Shown: positions 47,777 to 58,884 of the stretch, piece by piece | How positions within the stretch are numbered: position 1 is the stretch's first letter | Layout: every line of letters begins with the position of its first letter | Source of the DNA: Cylindrodendrum hubeiense | Taxonomy: Eukaryota > Ascomycota > Sordariomycetes > Hypocreales > Nectriaceae | DNA: 64,000 bases | NCBI GenBank assembly: GCA_014621425.1 | Contig: JAANBB010000056.1 | Location: forward strand, 62,001 to 126,000 | Direction of reading: 5' to 3' | The notes under the pieces: model-generated | Seen by the model: only the letters and a program-made list of their open reading frames with translations | Database searches by the model: none | Told to the model about the DNA's origin: nothing | Made by a program: the position numbers and the translations under genes

Positions 47777-49636
47777 ACATACTTAATAAGCAAGTATCTT
47801 AGACAAATAAATATCTCAAAAATCCTAACCTCTAAGATTAAAATCACAATAAAAATACTATAAACTATTTAATTAATTTAAACTACTTATTATACTCTTC
47901 CCTAGATATCTTAATCACTATCTAATATATTCTTATATTATAACCAGGCTTACTACAGATACTATAATACTAAATACCTATTTATACTAACCTTCCTTAA
48001 CTATTATTTCTTAATAATTTAGCTACTATCTATATATTAATATCTATCCGATTAATTATTTATCTTCCTTTCTCTATTATTATTATCCCTCTTCTTTATA
48101 ATCTAGTTCTTTTTACTCTCTAATACTAGCTTAATATCTTATTTATCTCTTAAAGGTCTTTAATTTTAGCTCTTAATAAGATATTCTTATATATAATTAT
48201 TATTATATTCTTAATAAGAGACTTTAAGGTTCCTAGAATTAATTTTAGGGAGCTATTATAATATCTTCTAATTTATCTCTTAAAGTAATTAGACTAAGAT
48301 CTAGCTTTAAGTATAGTCTTTAAGATCTTTAAAACCCAAGGGATTAAGGGCTTAGGTCCCTCCTTAGTAGGTATTAGAGTCTATAACTATATATTAAGCT
48401 TTAAGATTACAGTTTTTAGGTTAAGAGAAATAAGCCCAGTTCCTTTAAAAGCCCCCCTAATATTTCTTTTTATTATAATAGCCTAATATATAATATAAAA
48501 GGCTAAAAAGAACTTAATCTTTAAAATATAGATTATAGAATATCTAATTAGATATTCTATTTCTTAACTATAAACTTTCTTAAGGAATCTAAAATACTTA
48601 ATATTAAGGGGTTAAAGTAAATAAGAGAAATAAACTAGTATATAAAGCCAAATAATTTTCTTTTCCTTATAATATCTCTTAAATTTAATAGACTAATAAC
48701 TTTTATAACTATTAAGGATTAGAAGATAATAATAACTATTTAATCACTTAACTATATACTAATTAAAATATTTTAACCACTTAAGATTAATCTTATTATT
48801 AATCTAATTATTTTAAGTTATTATAATAATCCAATCACCTAGGAAATTACTTTCTTAATATCAGTTAGTAAGATAATATTAACCTATACTAATAATAAAT
48901 AACTAGATTACCTAGCCTTCTATATTAATCACTTAAATAACTATAATCTATTCCTAGTTTTTAGACTATACTAATTTTAACTTTAAATATCTTTCTAAAC
49001 CTATAATAACTATTCCACTTATAATTATACCTATAAAAAAGCTAGTCTTATTAAAATTATAGATATTATCTAATTAGATACTATACTTTATAATTATATT
49101 TACTATAAACTAAAACTAATTATAAATAATAATTAGATTTTTATACTTAATTCTCTAATAATTATATTTATAAAAAGAATATATCTTAAACTCTAAGTAT
49201 TACTTAACAAAGTTTAAAGCCTAGCACACACTAACTAATAATATATTATAATTAGCAAGTAATTAATTAGCTATATCTTTAATACTATATAATCAGAGGG
49301 GAAATCCTCATAAATCTAGATCAAGAATAAAATAAATAAGAATCTATTCCTCTAAATTAGATAGTTTGTGTGATTTTATAATAATATCTTACTTAGAAAG
49401 AATACCCTTCTACTAGCGGCCTAGGGTCTTCTAAGAGACTGTATATATTATTATAGTATATTAGAGATTTAATATTAGGTTATTTTAAAGGGCCTGAAGA
49501 GTAAGAAGTATTCTAGCCTCATAATTACTCTATAATATACTAGGTAGTTAAGAATCAATTAATTAAATAGGGATGATATAGGTTGAGGGACTTTTGAGAT
49601 ACTTGCTTGTCTGAGATGCTCGCTTATTAAGTACGT
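47777..49636 (-). mobile_element. Second pogo/Fot1-type transposon, inverted, inserted in the LINE
   Basis: 1860 bp with 50-bp inverted repeats (47777-47826 and 49587-49636) and flanking TA. The minus strand encodes a RIP-mutated transposase of the same family as the outer pogo element: the N-terminal part runs from about 49560 downward (LSNLEE, DLDL.GFP), the DDE core is near 48960-48700 (IYNFNKTSF, GQYYL, LKWLKYFN), and the zinc-knuckle end is near 47930. Stops are numerous. The subterminal motif differs from that of the outer element, so it is a separate subfamily. Confidence 0.85.
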
Positions 49637-52600
49637 TAAGTGTTATTTAGTTCTCGCAAAGCTTAATAAACCCTATTAGAATATTATCTAAACCTATAAT
49701 TTTCCAGTTTTAGATATTTATTATAATCTCTTTTAGTTCTTCTAAGTTAATATTTTAGTTAATTTCTAGTATTATATTAATAAGTTATTTATATTCTTTC
49801 TTATTCTTAAAATTTACTTCTATAATTAGGAAAAAATAAGTTATAAGGAATACTATCTTCTCTGTAAATTCTAAAATTATTATTCTATTTAATTTCTCTA
49901 AGTTTAGTATTTTTATGATTATCTTATTATTATTAATATATTATAGTACTTATTTCTCTATTAATTAGAGGGCCTTTATTTAGATTCTCTTAAGATATTT
50001 ATATTATTTTAATCTCCTAGTCTTATTAATTATATCTATAAGTTTCTTCTAAGCTTTTTATAACTTATCTTAATTATTATCTATTAACTATCTTTAGGTC
50101 TCCCTTTTTATAATCTTAATATATTTCTTTATCTTATTATTTTTAGTTAATTACTATTTATATTTATACCCTATATAGGGATAATATATTAGGATTAATA
50201 CTTTTATAATCTAGCTAAATTCTATAATTAATTTCTTAGCTTTAATATTTAATTCCTTAGATATTTTCATATTAATTACTATTTTATAAAGGGCTTTATT
50301 AGATTTACATTAGGCCCTATCTATATCTATCCTTTTCTAGTTAAGTCTTATCTCTATTCTCTCTGCCTATATATTAACCTTACTATATATATAGATTATT
50401 ATTATTTAGGGGATATAATCTAAGTTTTTAAGATTAATAGAACTATTAAAAGCTATTTATAATTAGCTATTAGTCTAGATAAAATTAATTATATTATATT
50501 AGATATTATTAGATAAATATATTAATTTCTCTCTTAAGATAATTAGTTTTAAGTATATTCTAGTTATAATTTTAATAAGATATAAACTATATAATAAATA
50601 ATAATTATAAATATCCTAAATTAGATAGTATTAATTAAAATCCCCTATAAGGATAATATTATTATTATATATTATTATATATATTTTAATTTTATAGATC
50701 TAGTATAGGTTATTATCCCTGTTTTCCCTTAGGGGATAATATATTATATAGATTATAATACCCTCTTTTAGGATTATTACTCTAGTTTAGTATTTATTAT
50801 TATATAGATTAGTTATTTTATATTATTTATATATATAGAATATAATATCTTTATTATAATAGTTTATTATATACTATCCTTAATTTAAATAAGATAGTTT
50901 TCTTATTATTTAGTTTATATATATCTCCTAAATCCTTATAATATTAAAGATCTTTAATATTACTTAGTATTAGGTAGGTAAGAGTGGCTTTCTTCTATAT
51001 ATTCTATATTATTAGTTTTATTTCTATTAGTTTAATTATTAGTTAATTTCTATACTTATATTATTATTATTATTATTATTTTCAAGTCCTATTATATTTG
51101 GGGTAGTTTTAAGATTAGTTATAAATAGTATAGCTAAAGGTAGTATACTCTTAGAATATATCCTTATAAATTGGAGAGTTAATTAATCTCTTAATTATAG
51201 GTTTTTATATATATTTGTTAATCCTAGGGGTCTATTCTTCTTTTTTCTTATAATTAGGAAAGCTAGTTAGCTTTGTGATCCTTGGTCAAATAGTATTATT
51301 ATTCTTAATTTATTCTTGTTCTAAGGGAGATTCCTCTTATTATTCGCAAAGTGATAGGGTCTTTTAGAGTATGCTATTCTAGCTCTTTCCCAGTACTTTT
51401 AGCTTATCAGGTAAGTCCTGTTCTATACTAGGTATTTCCCCTAGTATAGGAGATATCCCGGTTCTATTATATAGTTATTCTTACCTATTATATGTGCTAT
51501 ATATTTACATTACCTGTATCTTATTTTTAAGTTATAATATTTTATAATATATCTATATTAGTAGTATCTGAAGTACTATTATAGGTGGAGTTTTTCCTTA
51601 TAGGGTTTATTATTAAAGATCTACATTTTAAGAATAAGGCCTTCCTTATATATTCTATTTGTATTTTTAAGGGTTAGTATAATAATAATTATTAGTGTTA
51701 TTACTATAGTTTCCTATTACTTTCTTATTACCTTTATTCCTATTATCTTAATTATATTCTGTTATTAGAGTGTTTCTATTAGTCTTTAATATCCTATTAT
51801 ATTAATTATTTATTATAAGATATTCTTAATTATAATATTATAGATTCAGGTTATAATAATTATTTTCTTATTAAATATATTCTAGATCTATTCTTATTCT
51901 ACCTAAATCCTATTAGTTTTCTCTTAAAAGGTTAGGATTATATCTTCACTTTATAATTAGTGTGTAATTATTATTATTACCTTTATCTTTAGTACTCTAT
52001 TTATTATCTTAATTATATTATTTATATTATAATTTATTAGGTCTTTAGTGAAGTTAATTCCTTAGATTATAATTTCCCTATATACTCTTATTAGTACTCA
52101 CTTCAGGGATAGTTCTATTATAGTTTAATAGTCTTATCCTAGTCCTTCTATAATCACATTTACCCAGGTTTTATTTCTAGTCTATAATCTTTTAATTATT
52201 TAGGTAATAATTTCTTTAATAATAATTTTAATATTCATATTATTTATATTATTCTGAGTAAGTAAGGATATATTATTATTATATTATATATACTCCCGGT
52301 TCTCTAGTAATAGTATAAAAATCCCCTAAACTTACTTGAGAATAGGGCCTTAGATTAGCTCCACTATCTTAATATATACTTATTTAGTTAGGTTTTTATC
52401 TAATTATATTATATTTTAGATATCTTTAATATTTAGTGTCTTAGTTATCTTAACATAGGCACGCGGTATATATACCACTACTCCCGCATTCAGATAGTAT
52501 ATATTCTATTTAAGGCCCTTTCTATCCCTATCTATATCTATTGGGAATGCTACCTCCGCGCCTATGATCTGTGTGTACTGTGATATTGTTAATCCTTTCT

Positions 52601-52700
52601 GGGCGCTGTAATAGGTGTGTCTGAGAATTGAGTGGGTATTTTACCTGCTATTTAGGTGAGATATTCCAGAAACTCTCATAGAGCTTCTAATATATGTATA

Positions 52701-52714
52701 ACTCTATAACCTAT
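52701..52714 (+). repeat. 14-bp target duplication, right copy
   Basis: ACTCTATAACCTAT, identical to the copy at 32826-32839. The following bases (ATTATAAAGACTGAG) continue the pogo transposase as judged against the inner pogo copy. Confidence 0.75.
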
Positions 52715-53415
52715 ATTATAAAGACTGAGTTCTTTCTAGTTTTCTATATTACCTATATAGTTACTATAATAAGGAATAATATTAAAAGAGGTTTTTAAGG
52801 GTCTAGACTTATTCCCTTAAACCTAGAAAATATTATATTAAAGCTTAATATATAACTATAGATTCTAACACTAATTATAGAGGAGGTCAGCCTCCCTGAC
52901 CCTTAGATCTCAAAGACCCTAAAGATAGTATTTAAGGCCAGTTCACAGTCTAAATACCTTAAAAGATAAATAAGAAGGTATTAGAATAACTCTCTAATAT
53001 TTATCTTTAAGGTATTTAAGTTATTTTCTAAGAGAATAAAGATAATAATATATTAAATAATATTATTAAAATCTGAAAACCAGATCCTTTAACAAATAAA
53101 TAAAACTCTTAGTAAATAGCACAGAGCAAAAAGAACCCACCTATAGAATAAAGGGAAGATAACTATAGAGGAAGGAAGAGAAGTAATTAATCAAATAGAT
53201 ATCAATACACAGGTACAGGCTAAATCATCGAAAAGTGGTGGTCAAGGAGGGTTAGCACGATCGAAGGAAAGGTACTATAGAACTTGTAGAAAGACTGGCC
53301 ATAATACAAGAACTTATCAGGCTATAATTAAAATCTCTGGAGAGGAGTATAGCAATTAGTTTTAATTGATTAAATAGTTTGTTGTGTTTTTATTAAAGTT
53401 TTAATTTTAAAGGTT

Positions 53416-53465
53416 GGGATTTTTGGCCCACTCACTTGTTTGGCCCACTCACTTATCAAGTACGT
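53416..53465 (-). repeat. Right terminal inverted repeat of the outer pogo element
   Basis: Read on the minus strand it starts ACGTACTTGATAAG and carries two AGTGAGTGGGCC copies. Differences from the left repeat are mostly C-to-T or G-to-A transitions. Confidence 0.88.
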
Positions 53466-53689
53466 TAATAAACTCAGATAGGTCTTTAAATTATTTTAGA
53501 CACATTTTAGGATTCGATCTCTCAATGTCTATTTACCGAGGAGGTCTAAATTAATAGGTTATATTAACTTTCTAGATTAGATTTCTCTTAATTTACATCT
53601 TTAGGCATATAATTATTAACCTGAATTACTTATAATTATTCCAACTATTATACTATTTAATAATTTATATTCAGAGGTGACTGATGTAT
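53466..53689. other. Right edge of the AT-rich island
   Basis: Short AT-rich spacer after the outer pogo element; no feature recognised. Confidence 0.4.
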
Positions 53690-54587
53690 GAGATACGTCT
53701 CTGGCCTCCTGGAACTTTAAAAACGCTTACCGCAGAGAGGTGTGACCCATTAATTTCCAGCTATTTGCTATCGTAACTGAATATGAGACCAGCGTTGCAG
53801 TGCATGCTAAGAAACCACTGTATCGTGTAACATGTGGGGATATCGGCACACAGCCTGAAGCTGTTGAGCGATATATGAGTCAAGTGTTGAAGCGTGCTAT
53901 AGCATGGGGCTGTGGTATGGTCTCAATTCAGTCATTTTAATTGTTTAACTCGCTGACAAGCAGGAAGTGGTGCTGTTAGATGAAGCAGAAGTATTTCTAC
54001 AGGAGAGATCTCTGACAGATCTCCACAGAAACGCTCTTGTTTCTGGTAACTGTCCATTCTATTAACCTTCTAGACTGAAAATACTAATTCGCTCTCAGTG
54101 TTCTTACGAGTCCTGGAGTATTATGATGGTAGGCTCATGATCAAATGTAGCCGCACCCCCTACCTTGCTAAAAATCCAATTCAGGCGTTCTAATACTCAC
54201 AAGCAATCGGTCGGGTCACTAGACGAGGGCTTTAGTTATTGGATCCAATTGTCGCTTGAGTACCCGAAGCTCGACAGTACATCACGACGACGGGTCTGGG
54301 AGAATTTTATCAGCAGACTGGACAGCGATCGCAGTGTGTCTGGAGAGCTTGATATTTCCGATCTTCGGAGAAATCTCGACAACCTGTCGAAGTATGAGTT
54401 GAATGGGCGAGAAATCCGAAACGAGATCAACGTAGCACGCCCCCTTGCGTTATCGACGGAAACACAAGTTGATTTCAAGTGCTTAAAGAAGGTCATCGGG
54501 GTGCAGAGTAGGTTTGATCAGTATATCAAAGACATGAACGAACGCTTACACGACGAGAAAGTTGCAAGGGAAGAAGGAAAACGGTAG
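53690..54587 (+). pseudogene. AAA-ATPase, 3' fragment, frameshifted
   Basis: Exon-like blocks: about 53788-53914, 53968-54045, 54099-54128, 54185-54587, joined by good GT-AG introns. They give KKPLYRVTCGDIGTQPEAVE, the Walker B region VVLLDEAEVFL, LHRNALVSVFLRVLEYYDG and sensor 1 VLILTSNR. Directly after sensor 1 (near 54208-54214) one base is missing: the frame hits TAG, while the next frame continues GSLDEGF and then a normal C-terminal region (YELNGREIRNEINVARPLAL, FDQYIKDMNERL). This is the C-terminal ATPase part of the large fungal AAA proteins that carry an N-terminal unknown domain. Walker A is not recognisable upstream and the N-terminal domain is missing. Non-functional as it stands. 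Confidence 0.82.
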
Positions 54588-54777
54588 CGGGGTCAATTTT
54601 CGTTAAGCAGCAATGTCGACATATGTGCCAGCTGAGTGCGAGGCTTAGGCCATGAACGCGTGTGGCAAAGATGCATTAAAACTCGATATCTCAGCACTGT
54701 TGTTTGCCCTCTACATTGTGTAACATCGTGGCATTTGACGTGTTTTGGACTAGGTAACATCCAATAATGGCACAATT

Positions 54778-54950
54778 GCTAGATCGAATCACGGCTTCGT
54801 ATTCTTGCCCATAATTGGACATTACGTAGCCGATTTAGTTAAGGTTAATCTAGAGTTGGAGTAGCGAAATATCCAGGACCCCCATTCATGGCCTGTGCGC
54901 GATCTCCCAGAGTTGACTGGTTGGGAGGGGAAAATATTCTCGCTGTCGAT
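54778..54950 (+). pseudogene. Fragment of the 3' end of a sarcosine oxidase-like FAD oxidase gene
   Basis: In one frame it reads SNHGFVFLPIIGHYVADL, a TAG stop, then WPVRDLPELTGWEGK, which mirrors the C-terminus of the intact oxidase at 21076-21270 (SNHGFKFLPIIGQYVADM and WPVRDLSELTGWRGR). A short internal segment is missing and the stop sits where the intact gene has TGG. Clearly a paralogous or duplicated relic. Confidence 0.85.
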
Positions 54951-56319
54951 GGAATTCCCCATGAATCGTCAAGAAGACAGATTTCGCCAGCGTGCAAGGA
55001 GTATTGGGAGAGTAACTGGAAGGGGTATTAAACTAGTCATGCTCATGATGTTGTAGAAATATGATTTTACTTAATTCTTTTGTTTTCAATCTTCTGACGA
55101 ACTCGCTCGAAGGTGTGAACCATTGGTCAGGGAGGGGACGTGTCACATATACCGTGCAGGATCGTGACTATCGCGGCCCGCCGCATCGATTCCTCAGCCG
55201 ACCCAGCGAGGCGGTCCCAGGGCTGACGCCATCGTCCAAACTTACGCCTCACATGCGAGCTAATCTTGGTGATGGAGGGCTAGGCCAGGATGCTGATGTC
55301 GCTGACGTTGTGGCTGTTGTCAGTTCGCGACTTAGTGTGACACAGGCGGCGGCTTTTGATATTCTCCAGCATTTCTGGAACAGCTGTTCCAGCTGGTGAA
55401 AGTTTGTCCGTGACGCTAGAGGCCTATGATACAGTCGTGCGCTGCGAACCGAGAATGAAATAACCTGCAGGCGAGGGCAAGCTAGAGGTTCGTCCTGATA
55501 ATTTGTCTAGTGTCTGGAGGGCGTAGCTCGTCTCAGCGGGCGGTGGAGGTCGCGTTAGGCATTGAGGCCCATCTTCCACGAATACGAGCACGTCAAAAGC
55601 TGTTCCCGGTGTGGTGTCCCCGGGCGTAGTGTCCCCGGTGTGGTGTCTCCGGCGTAGTGCCCCCGGTGTGGATGCTGCTCGTGTAGCAACAAGCTCTCCA
55701 TTTGGAGTAGATCGGATCTGGCGGAGCGCCAGCTGGCTGACCACTTAAGCGGGCAGCACCCGGACGGCTCGCCAAGCGTCTCATCGCTCCGCCACCGGTC
55801 AAGGCACCAGATCGCTTAGTTGGCTCCGGGGGGCATTCAAGGCCTCTTGGACGCCAATACGTAAAGCATGACACCACACGCGCACAAGTTCCGCGCCACG
55901 CAGTGGCCTAATTTCTGCTTTTCTCAACCGTCAGTCTGTTCTCCGCGTCAGGTCGTGCGCTAGCCGCCCCCCTGGACCAGGTTCCGGAGGTCCGGCCAAC
56001 TCTATTGCCGGCCTCGGGGAACGGGGGCGGCCGCTGATTGGGCATCTCGCTCGTCCTCGAGTCATGGCGATGGAAGCGCGCAACAGCCCCGGCCTCGCTT
56101 CCGCCTCCCCCTGGTCCCGCACCAGCCCATAGCAGCAAGGAAGCACTGGACGGGTGCTCCCCGCGCGGCATATAGCTATCACGTAGTGGTCTGCTTGGTC
56201 GGCCACAGCAGCCCATCCTGCATCTTGCTTTTTCCATACGGACAGTCCAACGTCCCTCCAACGTCCATCTACAGTTCTTCTCACTATGACGGTATGACCT
56301 TGCCGCAATCCTTCGCGCT
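54951..56319. other. GC-rich intergenic region
   Basis: Composition jumps from very AT-rich to GC-rich after about 55.1 kb. Long frames on both strands (e.g. 55061-55399 plus, 55908-56375 minus) are probably a by-product of GC content; none shows a domain. A minisatellite lies at 55604-55671. The 3' part is the promoter of the rhodopsin-like gene. Confidence 0.4.
55604..55671 (+). repeat. GC-rich minisatellite with 14-bp period
   Basis: Alternating CCCCGGTGTGGTGT and CCCCGGGCGTAGTGT units, about five in a row, so the full unit is about 28 bp. Confidence 0.85.
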
Positions 56320-57581
56320 ATGAAAGTGTCTACCGACGTCACCTTCGACATCGCGTCGGCATGCGTGTGCGCCACGCTGATTCTGGCCCGCTGCGCCTAC
56401 CGCGGTCTCTTCCGGTGCAAGCTACACCCGACATGCCATCGAACATGGCGCTCCGATGATCTCTACATGGCCATCGCCCTGCTGCCGCTCATTGGGCGCA
56501 CAACGTGCATCTGCCTCTCCTTCGTCCTCAATCCCACCCATACATACGAGCCTGCCACCGAGGTCGAAGCCGTAACCCTCGGCATGTCGACCGCCAAGAT
56601 CGACCACGACCGCATACTGTCGCACAAGTTGCTGATACCCGGCCGCATATGCTACGCGTTGTTGTGCGTGCCACCCTGCCGACAGACCGCATGCCGTTTG
56701 ACATCTCGTGCTGACCCTCCGTAGCTTGTGGTGTCTTAAGCTTGGCTTGCTCGGCTTCTACTCCCGCTTTGTCGACATTCTGCCCTGGGGCAAGCGAGTC
56801 GTAAATGCCCTCTGGATCTTCATCGTCGTTACCTTTATTGCTGTGCTCGCCACTACTCTGTCAGAGTGCCGTCCACTGTCGCTGTAAGTCTGAGTTTGGT
56901 CCGCGGCTCCGCAAAACCGTTGTGCAAAGCTGAACCCGCATTAGAATGTGGGCGTTAAACGCCGATGACGACCGTAGGTGACCCCATCCACATGTGGACT
57001 TGCCCTATTATTCCAGTCGGACTATTCTCTAACGTATCCATTCCAGGCGAGACATGCCACCGCGCCGTTGGCCAATTGATTCTCATGGCTATTTGTAATA
57101 TCATATCCGACGTCGCCCTCATTCTTTTACCGTTTCCGATATTGCAGCATTTGCGGCTCGACATAAAAGCGTACGATTTTACAAAGAATGCATCCGCTCT
57201 AGACCTAACATTCTGACATGCTTCCAGGAAAATCCAACTCAGTCTTTTGTTCGGCATTGGCTTTGTTGTTGTCGCCATCACGATCCTCCGACTTCCTCTT
57301 ATCCTAAATGCATCAGTATCCCAAAAATCCCGGTCAATGGTGAGTTTTTAATAACCCTCCCCCCTCTTGTTGTAGTAATTAACCAGGCATATCAGTGGGC
57401 TTCAATTGAGATCCTATGCGCTTGTGTGGTTGCCAACACAGCATTCTTTTACGCGCTTGTAAAAGATATCCAGCGACCACATGATGACCGGACTGCAATG
57501 TCTAGTAATAATCACCGGGGAGACTTCTTTATGGAAACATTACCTTCCACTTCCAGCTATACAAATATGGCCAAGGATTAG
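56320..57581 (+). CDS. Rhodopsin-domain (PTH11-like) seven-helix membrane protein
   Basis: Six exons: 56320-56663, 56725-56883, 56945-56973, 57047-57170, 57228-57339, 57396-57581 (317 residues), phases consistent. Seven hydrophobic helices can be counted, e.g. DIASACVCATLILARC, YMAIALLPLIGRTTCI, LWIFIVVTFIAVLATTL, LILMAICNIISDVALILLPF, LFGIGFVVVAITILRLPL and IEILCACVVANTAFFYAL. The order and the CRPLSL...CHRAVGQL block between helices 4 and 5 fit the fungal rhodopsin-domain family (PF20684). The third exon is only 29 nt, supported by phase and by the resulting WALNADDDRETCHRA. The protein is a little short for the family, with a brief C-terminal tail. Plasma-membrane location is expected; ligand unknown. 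Confidence 0.78.
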
Positions 57582-58884
57582 TAGAGGCCTAATTATAACG
57601 TAGTTTAATGATATAACGCATGCTCTGCGACGATATGGGACACTTAAGTATCCTCTTATCATACATTTGATCTCAATCGATACGCCAGATCTCACATTCC
57701 AAAGTGAGGCTCCGTAAAAGTTTTCATCAAGGACTGGGCCCCAAATTTGATGCAAAATTCCAGTCAATGGCTGGGCAACTCTATTTCCATTATGAGCCCC
57801 ACCGTCCAACGCTTCATGTATAATTGGTTGGCCCCTCATTTACTCCTTAGAACTACCGTGAGACATTCATAGCGTATGCCTATTATGCCGAGCAGTTCGT
57901 CCATGTGATGGCGTCGTGCACATGGTCACCGTGTGGTCATGAAACCCGTCGCGGAGAGAGGTCAGTGAACAGAGAGGAAAGGGTCACTTGCCCTATCAGC
58001 GGTTTCGTGTTCCCTTAATTGCTTATCTGGGAATTACACGGATGTAAAAAGCACCCGTGGTCAATCTGTCCATTCTTGAAAAGCCCCTATTTCTCGATTA
58101 GACTAAGGCCAGTCGGTGGTACTGAATAACCGCCGAGACTCTCGGTTTCCATCCTCCCTGTTCGCTGATCACATGCCATAGCTCAATAGACTTTTTCTAG
58201 GGAGGTATTACATGAAGAGATAGGGGTAGGCAATATGATACGCCGGCATGTGGGCATATCGGCGTTTGAAGGAGCTCAGCGACGTGTCGAAAGAAAGGAA
58301 CAAGAAAACACAAAGTGAAACACGGGCATGAAGAGATACATCCGGGTCATGTCGGAATATGGTAGGGCAGGATATTGCGATAAGTCAATTATAGAGCTCA
58401 CACGAAATCTGAACCAAAGAGAAACTGACGCTCAGGAAAAACTCATATGGATGGCAAAACAAGTCATCTCAACTACCCCGCCATTTCATCCTCCAAGACA
58501 GTCAATCTCTCTGACTTAGATCCCTCTGTTTGCGCTATGATCATTTGTCGAACGTCTCACCGCCTGTGCCAGTGGACAGGATCTACATTGCTCGTCAAGG
58601 TCGGATTGACATCCGAAGGTCTCCATTTGTCTACGTGATACGTCTTCTATGTTAATCAACTGTTTTGGGGTTTAAATCTCTGCAGAAGCCCTTTTAGCAT
58701 ACCCTCATATAGTGCTTACGACTCGTACAACTGTTCCAAATCTTACACCAAGGAACCACAAAGCCAACCCGTTTGTTACCTACCCTGCCCTGAGTCTCTA
58801 CCGGGGTTGCGTGTATCTCAGGTTACCTTGAACCTTTGTCTTTCTATTACTACAAGCCATCAACCAACACCAACAGGGTTACAC
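57582..58884. other. Intergenic region
   Basis: About 1.3 kb with only short frames lacking features. It contains the promoter of the MFS transporter. Confidence 0.35.

Larger units (their letters stand above)
32840..52700 (-). mobile_element. LINE-type (Tad1-like) retrotransposon on the minus strand, RIP-mutated and itself interrupted
   Basis: A 14-bp target duplication and a 3' end (at 32840, minus strand) running into a TAAATAAATAA-type tail fit a non-LTR element. Pieces in minus order: 52700-49637 (5' part; reverse-transcriptase start with GLDNILIGFIKL near 49700-49660), then after the inner pogo element 47776-47021 (polymerase core, with FTNNIDLL near 47167-47144 where the family has F-A-D-D), then after the gypsy element 36448-32840 (a downstream block with AYKIILTRSLEIKLDISPLD near 36400-36330, and a GC-richer 3' region). 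The three pieces add up to about 7.4 kb, a normal LINE size. All frames are riddled with TAG/TAA. The family name is by resemblance. Confidence 0.68.
31722..53465 (+). mobile_element. Outer pogo/Fot1-type DNA transposon, split by a 19.9-kb nested insertion
   Basis: The 50-bp terminal inverted repeats at 31722-31771 and 53416-53465 match closely and are flanked by TA (31720-31721; 53466-53467), the target duplication of Tc1/mariner-pogo elements. Just inside the left end, 31800-32150 encodes a helix-turn-helix and CENP-B-like N-terminus (ALQALQND, SIRSAAEIYN, RRLSDLEEQTIIQFI, DLDSRGFPP) with scattered stops. The middle is heavily mutated. The right part (about 52715-53400) continues the same transposase, ending in a zinc-knuckle-like YYRTCRKTGHNTRT. 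The two parts rejoin exactly, using the inner pogo copy (47777-49636, inverted) as guide. Inactive relic. Confidence 0.82.

Noticed and set aside
31722..53465. Giant cargo transposon (Starship type)
   Set aside because: No tyrosine-recombinase captain gene is visible and the content is only smaller transposons, with no cargo genes inside.
30361..53689. AT-rich island as a centromere
   Set aside because: Length and TA-rich composition would allow it, but the content is explained by nested, RIP-mutated transposons and no centromere-specific evidence is visible.
55908..56375. 155-codon minus-strand frame in GC-rich DNA
   Set aside because: Overlaps the promoter and start of the rhodopsin-like gene; several overlapping frames exist there because GC-rich DNA has few stops; no motif.
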